Assembly: GCF_001642575.1 (NCBI RefSeq)
Contig: NZ_LXNG01000008.1
Location: 62,001-126,000 of the forward strand
Origin: Xanthomonas floridensis
Lineage (GTDB): Bacteria > Pseudomonadota > Gammaproteobacteria > Xanthomonadales > Xanthomonadaceae
Reading direction: 5' to 3'
DNA length: 64,000 bases
The notes beneath the pieces are model-generated. The model searched no databases. It was not told the DNA's origin and saw nothing but the letters and a program-made list of their open reading frames with translations. A program made the translations under genes and the position numbers. Each line of letters begins with the position of its first letter. Within the stretch, counting starts at the first letter, position 1. Below are positions 41,064 through 50,127 of this stretch, piece by piece.

Positions 41064-41096
41064 ACAACAACGCCACCGTCGAGGTGGCGTTGTTGT
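41064..41096. terminator. Strong bidirectional hairpin between convergent genes
   Basis: Perfect 14-bp arms (41064-41077 and 41083-41096) around a 5-nt loop, AACAACGCCACC against GGTGGCGTTGTT. It lies 1 bp after the plus-strand stop and 22 bp before the end of the minus-strand YiaA gene. Confidence 0.85.
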
Positions 41097-41118
41097 TACT
41101 GCAGTGCCTATGGTGTGT

Positions 41119-41553
41119 TCAGTCCAGCGCCGGCGGCACTGCACGGGGCGCTCGCGCGCTCGCAGAGACTTCCATTGCATCGCGCGTGTTCTTCTGCACC
41201 GCAACCGCACCAAACAGACTCAGCGCGTAAGCCATCGCATAGAAGCCTTTTTCGCTCAGCAGCAAGGTGGCGTTGAACAAGCCGATGGTCAGCAGGACCA
41301 ACGCAATGATCAGCGAAAACCAGCAGATGGCGTAATACAGGCCAGTGACCGGAATGCCGTCGACGCGATCACGCACGCTCTTCTGCAACGACACCGATGC
41401 GAACAGGCCAAACAACAGCAAGGTGAAGTAGTAACCCTTTTCATTGAGCAGCATCTGCGCATTCCACAGGCCGATCAGATAAGCCGATCCGCCAAGCAGC
41501 AAGGCAGCCCAGGACGCGGCGATGAACGCGGACGAGGTTTTTTGCGTTGCCAT
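41119..41553 (-). CDS. YiaA/YiaB-type two-helix inner-membrane protein
   Basis: 144 residues with two copies of a paired-helix unit: residues 8-60 ([37 protein letters not shown]) and residues 70-125 ([37 protein letters not shown]). The repeated LLNEKGYY / LLSEKGFY motif is typical of the YiaA family. Inner-membrane protein of unknown function. Confidence 0.9.
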   Translation of the reverse strand: MATQKTSSAFIAASWAALLLGGSAYLIGLWNAQMLLNEKGYYFTLLLFGLFASVSLQKSVRDRVDGIPVTGLYYAICWFSLIIALVLLTIGLFNATLLLSEKGFYAMAYALSLFGAVAVQKNTRDAMEVSASARAPRAVPPALD

Positions 41554-41735
41554 GGAAACTCCTTTTCATGGTGATATTTCATGATGAAACAGCGATGTGA
41601 GACGCGTCCGCCCTGCGGAGAGTGACCTGCGACAAGGGCGGCCTCGGCAGCGTCGTGTAAGGTACTTGAAAACCCGACGCGGGACACGTTGCGGGAGGGC
41701 TGCAGCGTGACCGCGACCCACCCCTGGAGGACCTC

Positions 41736-42938
41736 ATGTCTGCCCGACGTCTGCTCGCTCTGGCCTGCTCGGCCACCCTGTTCACCACCAGCGCCGTTGC
41801 GGCCGCTCCTGCCGCCGCACCCGCACCCTCGTCCACTGCTGCTCCCGCAGCAGCCATTCCCAAGGCGCAGTGGCCGTTCCAGGCCGCCGCCATCGCTGAT
41901 TTCGACGAACCCTGGGCGATGACCTTCCTGCCTGATGGCACGCTATTGGTCAGCGAAAAGCGGGGCGCCCTGATGCGGCTGGATCCCAAGACCAAGCGCA
42001 AGAGCGCGGTGTCCGGCGTGCCGACAGTTGCCTACGGCGGCCAGGGCGGCTTTGGTGATGTGCTGGCGCATCCGCGATTTGCGAAAAATGGCCTGGTCTA
42101 TGTGAGCTATGCCGAGCCCGGCCAGGGCGACACCCGCGGGGCAGCTGTCGCCCGTGCCAAGCTCACGTTGGACGCCACTGGCGGCGGCACCTTGTCCGAC
42201 CTCAAGGTGATCTGGCGACAGGAGCCCAAAGTCTCCGGCAACGGCCACTTTGGTCATCGGCTTGCGTTCGACCCGAGCGGCAAGCTGTGGATCACCTCCA
42301 GCGAACGGCAGAAATTCGATCCCGCGCAGGACATGAAGGCCAACCTCGGCAAGTTGATCCGTCTCAACGACGACGGCAGCGTGCCGGCCGACAATCCGTT
42401 TGTTGCGCAGGGCGGCGTGGCTGCACAGGTGTGGTCACTGGGCCACCGCAACATCCTGGGCATTGCCTTCGACGGCAAGGGCCGGTTGTGGGAACACGAA
42501 ATGGGCCCGGCCGGTGGCGATGAGCTCAACCTGATCCAGCGCGGCGCCAATTACGGCTATCCAATCGTGTCCAACGGCGATCATTACGATGGCCGACCGA
42601 TTCCCGACCACTACACCCGGCCGGAATTCGCTGCCCCCAAGATCAGCTGGACGCCGGTGATTTCGCCCGCCGGCTTTGTGATCTACAGCGGCAAGCAGTT
42701 CCCGGCGTGGCGCGGCAATGGCTTCATCGGCGGACTATCGTCGATGGCACTGGTGCAGGTGTCGCTCGGCGATCAGCCGCGCGAAGTCGCTCGCTATGAC
42801 ATGGGAGCGCGCATCCGCGAAGTGGAGCAAGGCCCCGATGGTGCGCTGTGGTTGCTTGAAGACGAGGCCAGCGGCAGCACCGGGCGCCTGCTCAAGCTGA
42901 CACCCAAGAGCAAGGCCGCGGTTGAAAACGACGCGTGA
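41736..42938 (+). CDS. PQQ-dependent aldose sugar dehydrogenase (YliI-like)
   Basis: 400 residues, signal peptide [25 protein letters not shown] and an Ala/Pro linker. GGAGG is upstream. The mature protein is a six-bladed beta-propeller of the soluble glucose dehydrogenase class: [27 protein letters not shown]-like [33 protein letters not shown] with the catalytic His, and [25 protein letters not shown] near the PQQ/calcium site. It oxidises sugars in the periplasm. The terminator-like hairpin at 42964-42995 follows. Confidence 0.93.
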   Translation: MSARRLLALACSATLFTTSAVAAAPAAAPAPSSTAAPAAAIPKAQWPFQAAAIADFDEPWAMTFLPDGTLLVSEKRGALMRLDPKTKRKSAVSGVPTVAYGGQGGFGDVLAHPRFAKNGLVYVSYAEPGQGDTRGAAVARAKLTLDATGGGTLSDLKVIWRQEPKVSGNGHFGHRLAFDPSGKLWITSSERQKFDPAQDMKANLGKLIRLNDDGSVPADNPFVAQGGVAAQVWSLGHRNILGIAFDGKGRLWEHEMGPAGGDELNLIQRGANYGYPIVSNGDHYDGRPIPDHYTRPEFAAPKISWTPVISPAGFVIYSGKQFPAWRGNGFIGGLSSMALVQVSLGDQPREVARYDMGARIREVEQGPDGALWLLEDEASGSTGRLLKLTPKSKAAVENDA

Positions 42939-42963
42939 GCGCAATGACGTAAACCGTTCCAGG

Positions 42964-42995
42964 CACTGCCTGCGCGCCCATGTGCGCAGGCAGTG
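42964..42995 (+). terminator. Perfect hairpin after the sugar dehydrogenase gene
   Basis: CACTGCCTGCGC pairs with GCGCAGGCAGTG (12 bp, 8-nt loop) 26 bp after the stop. It lacks a T-run, so it may be a weak terminator or RNA-stabilising stem. Confidence 0.55.
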
Positions 42996-43241
42996 TGCGG
43001 TCTGGCGGCGTGACGTCCGCTGTGTAGTGACTGGCCATTCGCCACGACGATCCCTGATCGTCTTAACGCCAACAGGTGAGAACTCGGCTGGATGGCATTG
43101 CTGAGGTCTCCGCCATGCCGCGTAAACAGGCCGACACCAGCGTCTGCTCCACTGATGTAGGTACGGCGTGTGTGGATGCTTGGATGCGCTAGATGCGGAC
43201 CGTGGTTCGCTACGGCAGCTGAGAGACGTCTGCTCTTGAAA

Positions 43242-43270
43242 AAACAGCCGGGCCACCGGCCTGGCTGTTT
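43242..43270 (-). terminator. Rho-independent terminator of the GH3 gene
   Basis: A 13-bp stem (43242-43254 with 43258-43270, one G-U pair) with a 3-nt loop, AAACAGCCGGGCC. On the minus strand it is followed by TTTTTT, about 70 bp after the beta-glucosidase stop. Between the two hairpins (42996-43241) no gene is seen. Confidence 0.85.
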
Positions 43271-43339
43271 AAGCGCACACGACGTCAGTCACGGCCCGCT
43301 GCTTCCGACGCGATGACAGGTCATCGCGTCGGGCTACCC

Positions 43340-45511
43340 TCAGGCGTCGAGCAACTCAAATGTCACCGCCTCGCCACTCTTGGCCGATGCGCAGACCCAC
43401 ACGTCGAAGACGCCCGGCTCGGCGCCGAAGACGCCCTTGGGATTGGTGAAGGACAGCGCGTCGCGCGTGAGGGTGAACACCACCTCCGTGCTCTCACCCG
43501 GCTGCAGCAACACCTTGCGAAACCCCTTGAGTTCACGCACCGGGCGCACCCGGCTGGCCACACGGTCGTGCACGTACAACTGCACCACTTCTTCGCCGGC
43601 CACCCGGCCAGTATTGGTCACGCGCGTGGTGATGCTGAGGGTGTCGTCCCAGCCCAGCTGCGCGGTGCTCAACTGCGGCTGCGCATAGGCAAAGGTGGTG
43701 TAGCTCAGCCCATGGCCGAACGGATACAACGGCTCGTTGGGCATTTCGCGCCAGCGCGCCTTGTACTCGGACAGCGTCGGCAGTTCCGGGCGGCCGGTGC
43801 GCAGATGGTTGTAGAAATACGGCTGTTGCCCGGTCACCTGCGGAAAGCTGATCGGCAGACGCGCGGAGGGGTTGTAGTCGCCGAACAACACGTCGGCCAC
43901 GCCGGTACCGGTCTGCGTGCCCAGGTACCAGGTCACTGCGATCGCATCGGCATCGCGTACCGCACCGCTCAACGCCAGCGCGCGGCCATTGCGCAACAGC
44001 ACCACCACCGGCGTGCCGGTAGCGGCCACCGCTTCGGCCAGCGCCTGTTGCGCCGGTGGCAAGGTGATCTCGGTGCGCGACTGCGCCTCACCACTGAACC
44101 GCTGCGGCTCGCCCAGCGCCAGCACCACCACGTCGGCAGCCTGCGCGGCATCAATGGCCGCGGAAATACCGCCCGGTAGCGCCTCCTCAAGGCCACAGCC
44201 CTGCACAACGCTCAGATAGTCGGTGCCGACCACGGCGCGCACGCCCTGCTCCAGGGTCACGTAGCGCGCCTTGTCGCCGAACAGCGTCCAGCAGCCTTCG
44301 ATGTTCTCGCGGTCCTGCACGAACGGCCCGATCAAGGCGATGCGCTGTCCGCTCTTCTTCAACGGCAACACGGCGCCGTCGTTCTTCAGCAACACGATCG
44401 AACGCCGCGCCGCATCGCGCGACAACGCATCGTGTGCAGGCAGGTGCGCGTTATCGGCTTCACGCGCCGGGTCCAGCGAACGGTACGGGTTGTCGAACAG
44501 ACCAATCGCGTCCTTCAGCTGCAGGATGCGGCGCACGCTGGCATCCAGCGCGGCCATCGGCACTTCGCCGCTTTCCACCAGCGACGGCAGATGCGCGGCA
44601 TAGAAGCCGCTCTGCATGCTCAGGTCCAGCCCGGCCAGAAACGCCTTCTTGGTGGCGTCGCGCTCGTCGGCGGCGTAGCCGTGCGCGATCAGCTCCATGT
44701 CGGCGGTGTAGTCGGAAATCACCACGCCCGGGAACTGCCATTCACCGCGCAGGATCTCGGTGAGCAACTCATGGTTGGCGCTGGCCGGCACACCGTTGAT
44801 GTCGTTGAAGGAGGACATCACCGTCAGCGCACCGGCATCGAAGGCGGCCTTGAACGGCGGCAGATGCACGTCGCGCAGGGTCTGCGGCGCGATGTCCACG
44901 GTGTTGTATTCCATGCCGGCAGCCACCGCGCCATAGGCGGCGAAGTGCTTGGGCGTGGCCAGCAGGCCATCGTCGGCAGTCAGGTCGCTGCCCTGGAAGC
45001 CGCGCACGCGCGCGGCGGCGAATGCCATGCCCAGCACCACGTCTTCGCCGGCGCCCTCGGCGCCACGGCCCCAACGCTGGTCGCGGGCGATATCCACCGC
45101 CGGTGCGAAGGTCCAGTGGATGCCGGCCGCGGTGGCCTCGATCGCGGTGGCGCGCGCGGTGCGCTCGGCCAGTTCCGGCTCGAAGCTGGCCGCCTCGCCC
45201 AGCGGGATCGGGAACACCGTGCGCATGCCGTGGATCACGTCCGCGGCCAGGATCACCGGGATGCCAAGCCGGCTTTCCTCGGTGGCCACCCGCTGGATCA
45301 GGCGACCCGATTCAGCCCCGCCGCCGTTGAACAAGGTGCCGACCAGTCCCTCGCGGACCTGTTGCAGCACCTCGTCGGCGTTGCGCACATTGGCCTCGGG
45401 ATTCACGTCCGGCGCGAACGGCCGCACCATGTCGGCGAATACCCCCAACTGGCCGACCTTCTCTTCAACGGTCATCCGGGCAATCAGGGTTTCGATGCGA
45501 TCAGCAGCCAT
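43340..45511 (-). CDS. GH3 beta-glucosidase (BglX-like, cytoplasmic)
   Basis: 723 residues without a signal peptide, from MAADRIETLIARMTVEEKVGQLG. N-terminal TIM barrel to about residue 350, with the catalytic nucleophile Asp267 in PGVVISDYTADME. The six-stranded alpha/beta domain contains NEGGGAE-type substrate loops, and a C-terminal fibronectin-III-like domain (residues 625-720) completes the BglX architecture. It cleaves terminal beta-glucosides. Start confirmed by AAGGATC 5 bp upstream. A LacI-type operator overlaps the leader, and a terminator follows. Confidence 0.95.
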   Translation of the reverse strand: MAADRIETLIARMTVEEKVGQLGVFADMVRPFAPDVNPEANVRNADEVLQQVREGLVGTLFNGGGAESGRLIQRVATEESRLGIPVILAADVIHGMRTVFPIPLGEAASFEPELAERTARATAIEATAAGIHWTFAPAVDIARDQRWGRGAEGAGEDVVLGMAFAAARVRGFQGSDLTADDGLLATPKHFAAYGAVAAGMEYNTVDIAPQTLRDVHLPPFKAAFDAGALTVMSSFNDINGVPASANHELLTEILRGEWQFPGVVISDYTADMELIAHGYAADERDATKKAFLAGLDLSMQSGFYAAHLPSLVESGEVPMAALDASVRRILQLKDAIGLFDNPYRSLDPAREADNAHLPAHDALSRDAARRSIVLLKNDGAVLPLKKSGQRIALIGPFVQDRENIEGCWTLFGDKARYVTLEQGVRAVVGTDYLSVVQGCGLEEALPGGISAAIDAAQAADVVVLALGEPQRFSGEAQSRTEITLPPAQQALAEAVAATGTPVVVLLRNGRALALSGAVRDADAIAVTWYLGTQTGTGVADVLFGDYNPSARLPISFPQVTGQQPYFYNHLRTGRPELPTLSEYKARWREMPNEPLYPFGHGLSYTTFAYAQPQLSTAQLGWDDTLSITTRVTNTGRVAGEEVVQLYVHDRVASRVRPVRELKGFRKVLLQPGESTEVVFTLTRDALSFTNPKGVFGAEPGVFDVWVCASAKSGEAVTFELLDA

Positions 45512-45522
45512 GAGATCCTTGA

Positions 45523-45534
45523 GAAAACGTTTAC
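45523..45534. promoter_or_regulatory. LacI-type operator before the GH3 gene
   Basis: GAAAACGTTTAC, a near-palindrome centred on ACGT, 12-23 bp upstream of the GH3 start. It has the form of CcpA/LacI-family operators. Occupancy here would block transcription or early elongation. No LacI gene is in the window. Confidence 0.6.
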
Positions 45535-45731
45535 ATGGCCGGCAATTCTAGCCTGCTGCGGCCGCGGGGATGCAAGTCTTTGAGGCCGGGATTCGGAATT
45601 CGGGAGTTGTAGAGGCCGGTTCACGCATGTTGTGCGCCAGCGCGGCGGCGGCGCTCGGTTCCCGGCGACCCTCGATACTCCCGGTTCCGTGCATGCAGCG
45701 ACAAGCAGGCAAGGCGAGTAATTCGCGACAC

Positions 45732-46088
45732 TCAGGCCGCCCGCTCCCGTTCGATGATGACGCCGACTGCCTGCGCACCACGCACCGCACCGGGCTTGCT
45801 GAGCTTCAGCCGTAGCCACTGCACGCCGAATTCGTCCAGCACGATCGCCGCGCAACGCTCGGCCAGGGTCTCGACCAGCCCGAAATCCGAGCCCTGCACG
45901 AAGTCGATCAACCGCTTGCTCACCGCCTTGTAGTTCAGCGTATCGGCAATGTCGTCGCTGGCCGCCGGAATGCGGTTGTCGAAGCCCATCTCCAGATCGA
46001 ACCGCAGCGTCTGGCGAATCCGCCGCTCCCAGTCGTAGATGCCGATCAGCGCATCGATTTCCAGGCCTTCGATAAAAACTTTGTCCAT
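45732..46088 (-). CDS. folB: Dihydroneopterin aldolase
   Basis: 118 residues from MDKVFIEGLEIDALIGIYDWERRIRQTLRFDLEMGFD, the normal FolB N-terminus. The GLVETLAERCAAIVLDEF segment and the terminal KPGAVRGAQAVGVIIERER complete the family pattern. It releases glycolaldehyde from dihydroneopterin in folate synthesis. It shares its orientation with tsaD, which ends 87 bp upstream within a GATTCCC element. The usual gcp (tsaD)-folB neighbourhood of gamma-proteobacteria is retained. Confidence 0.95.
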   Translation of the reverse strand: MDKVFIEGLEIDALIGIYDWERRIRQTLRFDLEMGFDNRIPAASDDIADTLNYKAVSKRLIDFVQGSDFGLVETLAERCAAIVLDEFGVQWLRLKLSKPGAVRGAQAVGVIIERERAA

Positions 46089-46092
46089 AGGT

Positions 46093-46206
46093 GGGGAATC
46101 GGGAATAGGGATTAGGGAATAGTGAGGAGCACAAGCAACGACAAGGCAGCGCGAACGGAATCGAAGTGGCGCCTTTACGATTCCCGATTCCCGACTCCCG
46201 ATTCCC
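46093..46206. repeat. GATTCCC element with inverted arms between folB and tsaD
   Basis: GGGAATC-type units (46093-46122) face GATTCCC-type units (46176-46206) across about 53 bp. The second arm runs into the 3' end of tsaD and encodes its last ten residues plus the stop. The two arms could fold into a long hairpin. Confidence 0.75.
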
Positions 46207-47236
46207 CCGCCGCCAGCGGCGGCAAGCCCGCCATATCCCAGCGCGGCGTCACATGCACCGCGGCATCGGCGTGCTCGCCGGCCTGAAGCCGCAGCGCGCC
46301 GGCGAAGGCAATCATCGCGCCATTGTCGGTGCACAGCGCCGGACGCGGGAAACAGACCCGGCCGCCCCGCCGCTGCGTGGCCTCGTGCAATTGCGCGCGC
46401 AAGCGCTTGTTGGCGCCGACCCCGCCGGCCACCACCAGCGTGTTGCAGCCAGCAGCGTCCAGCGCGCGCAGGCATTTGATCGCCAGCGTTTCCACCACCG
46501 CATCTTCGAAGCCGCGCGCGATGTCCGCGCGGGTGGTGTCGGACTGGTCGCTGCCGCGCCAGGCCAGCAGCACCTGGGTCTTGAGCCCGCTGAAGCTGAA
46601 ATCCAGGCCCGGCCGGTCGGTCATTGGCCGGGCGAACCTGTAACGCCCGGGCGTGCCGGTCTCGGCCAGTGCCGCCAGCTGCGGGCCGCCCGGGTAGGGC
46701 AGGCCCATCATCTTGGCGGTCTTGTCGAAGGCCTCGCCGGCCGCATCGTCCAGGGTCTCGCCCAGCACTTCGTAGCTGCCCAGCGCCTTCACCGACACTA
46801 ATTGGGTATGCCCGCCGGAGACCAGCAGCGCCACGAAGGGCGGCTGCGGCGGGTCGTCTTCCATCAGCGGTGCCAACAGATGCCCTTCCATGTGATGCAC
46901 CCCGATCGCTGGCACCTCCAGCGCCCAGGCCAGCGAGCGCGCCACACCGGCACCGACCAGCAGGGCGCCCACCAGGCCGGGCCCGGCGGTGTAGGCCACT
47001 CCGTCCAGTTCGTCGATGCGCAGCCCGGCCTCGCCCAGGGTCTGGCGGATCAATGGCAGCAGCTTGCGCACGTGGTCGCGGCTGGCCAGCTCCGGCACCA
47101 CCCCGCCGTACTCTGCATGCAGCGCGATCTGGCTGTACACCGCATGGGCGCGCAACGCTGGCACGCCGGTCAGGGCGGTGTCGTAGACCGCCACACCGGT
47201 CTCATCGCATGATGATTCGATCCCAAGGACTTTCAC
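46175..47236 (-). CDS. tsaD: tRNA threonylcarbamoyladenosine transferase TsaD
   Basis: 353 residues. [19 protein letters not shown] opens an ASKHA fold; the iron-binding HxxxH is in HHMEGHL (His115 and His119), followed by [21 protein letters not shown] and [13 protein letters not shown] belong to the nucleotide pocket. It transfers threonylcarbamoyl to A37 of ANN-decoding tRNAs with TsaBCE. The last residues, [10 protein letters not shown], are encoded by the GATTCCC repeat, so the native C-terminus has been changed by repeat insertion. Divergent from rpsU across a 279-bp intergenic region. Confidence 0.97.
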
Positions 47237-47390
47237 GGCAACTCGGCAGATAAACGTGTGCGTGCATTTTCGCAGCTTTTGCGTTGCGCAGATCGGCCCG
47301 CCCGCAGAGGCTGCTCAGCTGTGCCCGCCGCCCGGAAACGCGCGCCGGCGCACGCTCTGCCTGGCCGTTCCCGGCAATTTTCGCCAAGGG

Positions 47391-47418
47391 CTTGCAGGCC
47401 GCTTGCAAGTCGTTATAA
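47391..47418 (+). promoter_or_regulatory. Sigma-70-type promoter of rpsU
   Basis: TTGCAG (47391-47396) and a perfect TATAAT (47413-47418) with a 16-bp spacer, about 98 bp before the rpsU start. It is the clearest sigma-70 promoter in the window and fits a highly expressed ribosomal gene. Confidence 0.75.
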
Positions 47419-47515
47419 TGCGCGGCTCGCCGGGGCAACCCGGAAATTCCGTCACGCGAGTCCGCTCGCACCCGCCCGGGGCTCCCGGACGGAAATCCCA
47501 TTTTCTGGAGAACAC

Positions 47516-47731
47516 ATGCCCAGCGTTAAAGTCCGCGAGAACGAGCCCTTCGAATTTGCGCTCCGTCGTTTCAAGCGCACCTGCGAAAAGGCCGGCGTGC
47601 TGGCCGAGACCCGCAAGCGCGAGTTCTATGAAAAGCCGACTCAGGAGCGTAAGCGTAAGGCTGCCGCTGCCGTGAAGCGTCAGCTGCGTCGTTCCTCGCG
47701 CGACGTCACCAAGCGCCAGCGCTTGTACTGA
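47516..47731 (+). CDS. rpsU: 30S ribosomal protein S21
   Basis: 71 residues, [27 protein letters not shown] with the basic C-terminus typical of S21 ([27 protein letters not shown]). CTGGAG ribosome-binding site 8 bp before ATG. S21 binds the 3' end of 16S rRNA and helps mRNA recruitment. It opens the classical rpsU-dnaG block and has its own promoter and terminator. Confidence 0.98.
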
Positions 47732-47795
47732 TCGAACGCGGTTCCTTGCCGGTGAGTCTGCGCTGAAGGCGCGTCTCACCGGGAGCGAACCCAAG

Positions 47796-47826
47796 AGCCG
47801 GCACGCGCAAGCGTCGCCGGCTTTTT
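47796..47826 (+). terminator. Rho-independent terminator of rpsU
   Basis: AGCCGGC pairs with GCCGGCT, with an inner ACGC/GCGT stem, followed by TTTTT (47822-47826). It lies 65 bp after the rpsU stop. Confidence 0.85.
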
Positions 47827-47995
47827 GTATTGGTCTGTCACGCGGTGTCGCATCAGCCACATCGTGCAGCCCGCGCGCGACGCGTGCCGCCCATCGTGCT
47901 CATTGCGACGTGCGCCCTGCCCACATTTCGGCCAACGCGCAAGTCCGTTCAGGCGCCTCGGCCACCATTCGATACCCACACTCAGGAGTCACCGC

Positions 47996-48442
47996 ATGCC
48001 CCTCAAGCAGCAGCTTACCGATGACATGAAGGCCGCCATGAAGTCCGGCGACAAGCACAGCCTGGGCGTGATCCGGCTGATCAATGCCGCGATCAAGCAG
48101 AAGGAAGTGGACGAGCGCATCGAGATGGACGATGCCGCCGTCATCGCCGTGCTCGACAAGATGGTCAAGCAGCGCAAGGACTCGGTCACCCAGTACGAAA
48201 GCGCTGCACGCGAGGACCTGGCGCAGATCGAGCGCGAGGAAATCGTGGTGATCGAGCGTTACCTGCCGGCCAAGATGGGCGAAGCTGAAATCGTCGCCGC
48301 CATCCAGGCCACCATTGCCGAGACCGGCGCCAGCAGCCCCGCCGACATCGGCAAGCTGATGGGCGCACTCAAGCCCAAGCTCGCCGGCCAGGCCGACATG
48401 GGCCTGGTGTCCACGCTGGTGAAGAAGCACCTGGCGGGCTGA
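47996..48442 (+). CDS. yqeY: GatB/YqeY-domain protein
   Basis: 148 residues from MPLKQQLTDDMKAAMKSGDK, CAGGAG 7 bp upstream. The helical YqeY domain runs the whole length: LGVIRLINAAIKQKEVDERIE, IVVIERYLPAKMGEAEIVAAIQ, GALKPKLAGQADMGLVSTLVKKHL. The domain is related to the tail of GatB that contacts tRNA. Role in the cell is not well established; it is commonly encoded between rpsU and dnaG, as here. Confidence 0.95.
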   Translation: MPLKQQLTDDMKAAMKSGDKHSLGVIRLINAAIKQKEVDERIEMDDAAVIAVLDKMVKQRKDSVTQYESAAREDLAQIEREEIVVIERYLPAKMGEAEIVAAIQATIAETGASSPADIGKLMGALKPKLAGQADMGLVSTLVKKHLAG

Positions 48443-49082
48443 CACCACGCTCGCGTTCGCGCCTGCCCTGCGCAAGCAGCCGGGGCAGGCGTGTTGGAAG
48501 TGACAGTGGCAGCGCTGCTGGCTGACATGGCTGACCACGCGGCACCAGGCTGGCGCTGGCGTCGCGTCGAAACCGGAATGCGTCGGAACGCCATCCGGTG
48601 AGCCGGCAGTGGCGTCAGTGGCGTCAGCACGCCAGGATCACTGCCATGCTGACGCGCCTTGCGTCGCCTGCTTCGCTTCAACGCCAGCACGCGTCAAGCG
48701 ACGTACCGTAGCGCCGAATGTTCCGGCACCGGCGCCCATATGGCTGCAAGGCCACGCCGTCCTGTCAGGCTCGCCGCCTTTGCGCATTCGAGAGGACGTC
48801 CGCAGTTCCCTATCCACACGCGGCCACGGCCAGCCCGTTTGCAGCACCCCACCAATCGCAGTGCTGGGATTGCCTGCGCAGCAACGCCACATCGGCCACG
48901 CCCATCACGCGTTGCGCTCAACGTCTCGACCCGCGCGGACGCAGCCGCCACTTTTCACCGCACCTTCGATCCGGCCCTGTTAGAACGGTGACGCCAGCGC
49001 AGGCGCGGGCCAGGCACTCCGCATACCGGTCTGGCTCCATGCCACCTGCGTCCGCGACGGTATGCGCCAAGGATTTTCGCCG
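48443..49082. other. Intergenic, no gene seen
   Basis: 640 bp with no frame of credible composition or ribosome-binding site. Several short inverted repeats are present but none with a T-tract. An uncharacterised small RNA cannot be excluded. Confidence 0.45.
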
Positions 49083-50039
49083 GTGACGACGCTTTCCACC
49101 GAATACCTGCAAAAACATCTGGGCCGCCTGCAGCGCAGCCTGCCGATGGCGCTGTTCAACCGGTTTCTCGAAATCGACGTGATGACGCAGGCCGCTTCGC
49201 TATCGTTCTATGCGCTGCTGTCGTTGGCGCCGTTGCTGGTCTTGCTGCTGTGGCTGACTGCCTCGCTGTATCCACCGGCACAGGAAGCGCTGGTGCAGCA
49301 GGTCGCGCAACTGGCCGGCGGTAGCGCCGCCGAGGTGGCCGACACGGTGATCCGCAATGCCACCGACCAGCCCGGCATCGGCTCGCTGGCCGGGCTATGG
49401 AGCACGTTGCTGCTGTTCATCGGTGCCACCGCGGTGTTTGCGCAGCTGCAGAACGCGCTGAACCTGATCTTCCGCACCGACAAGCAGCGCCTGGACGGCA
49501 TCATGGCGTGGCTGAAAAAACGCGTTTTTTCCTTTGGGGTGATCCTGGCACTGGGCTTTCTGCTGATCGTGTCGATGATCGCCACCACCGCCCTGCAGGT
49601 GGTGTTCGCGCGGCTGCCGTCGGTACTGCCGGCGGTGGGTTACGTGACCACGCTGGCGCTGTACTCAGTGGCGTTCGCGTTTCTGTACCGCTATCTGCCC
49701 GATCGCACCGTCAACTGGCGGCAGGCCTTCGTCGGCGGCGTCATTACCGCCCTGCTGTTCGCGCTGGGCCGCTATGCCATCGGCGTCTACATCGCCAAGG
49801 CCGCGCCGGGCAGCGCCTACGGCTCGATGGGCACCCTGGTCATCCTGCTGGTGTGGATGTACTACGCCTCGGTGGTGTTCTTCGTCGGAGCCTTGCTGAC
49901 TGCGGTCATCGACGAGCGCGTGCGCTCGCACCGCAAGCTACGCGAGGCCGGCGTGGACCCGGATCACCCGCCCGAGGTCATCGCCACGCCCGTGGCGGCA
50001 GGCGCCCCCACGCTGCCGGACACACCTGCGCGCAGCTGA
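49083..50039 (+). CDS. YihY/BrkB-family membrane protein
   Basis: 318 residues from a GTG at 49083, with AAGGA 10 bp upstream; an ATG at 49062 gives a 7-residue longer product. Six hydrophobic helices, including LSFYALLSLAPLLVLLLWLTA, GFLLIVSMIATTALQVVF and GTLVILLVWMYYASVVFFVGALLTAV. The last is the signature of YihY/UPF0761 proteins, formerly mis-annotated as RNase BN. Inner-membrane; function uncertain. It lies 88 bp before dnaG. Confidence 0.9.
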   Translation: MTTLSTEYLQKHLGRLQRSLPMALFNRFLEIDVMTQAASLSFYALLSLAPLLVLLLWLTASLYPPAQEALVQQVAQLAGGSAAEVADTVIRNATDQPGIGSLAGLWSTLLLFIGATAVFAQLQNALNLIFRTDKQRLDGIMAWLKKRVFSFGVILALGFLLIVSMIATTALQVVFARLPSVLPAVGYVTTLALYSVAFAFLYRYLPDRTVNWRQAFVGGVITALLFALGRYAIGVYIAKAAPGSAYGSMGTLVILLVWMYYASVVFFVGALLTAVIDERVRSHRKLREAGVDPDHPPEVIATPVAAGAPTLPDTPARS

Positions 50040-50127
50040 CCCGGCGAAGGTGTGCTGCGCATGACCGGCAGGCCTCTGGCGGCCGGCCGACTCAGGCTGG
50101 CGCCGGCGGCTGGGATATCCTAGCGGG

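Noticed and set aside
48443..49082. Several frames and weak inverted repeats in the gap before the YihY gene
   Set aside because: No start signal, no T-tract and no recognisable product.
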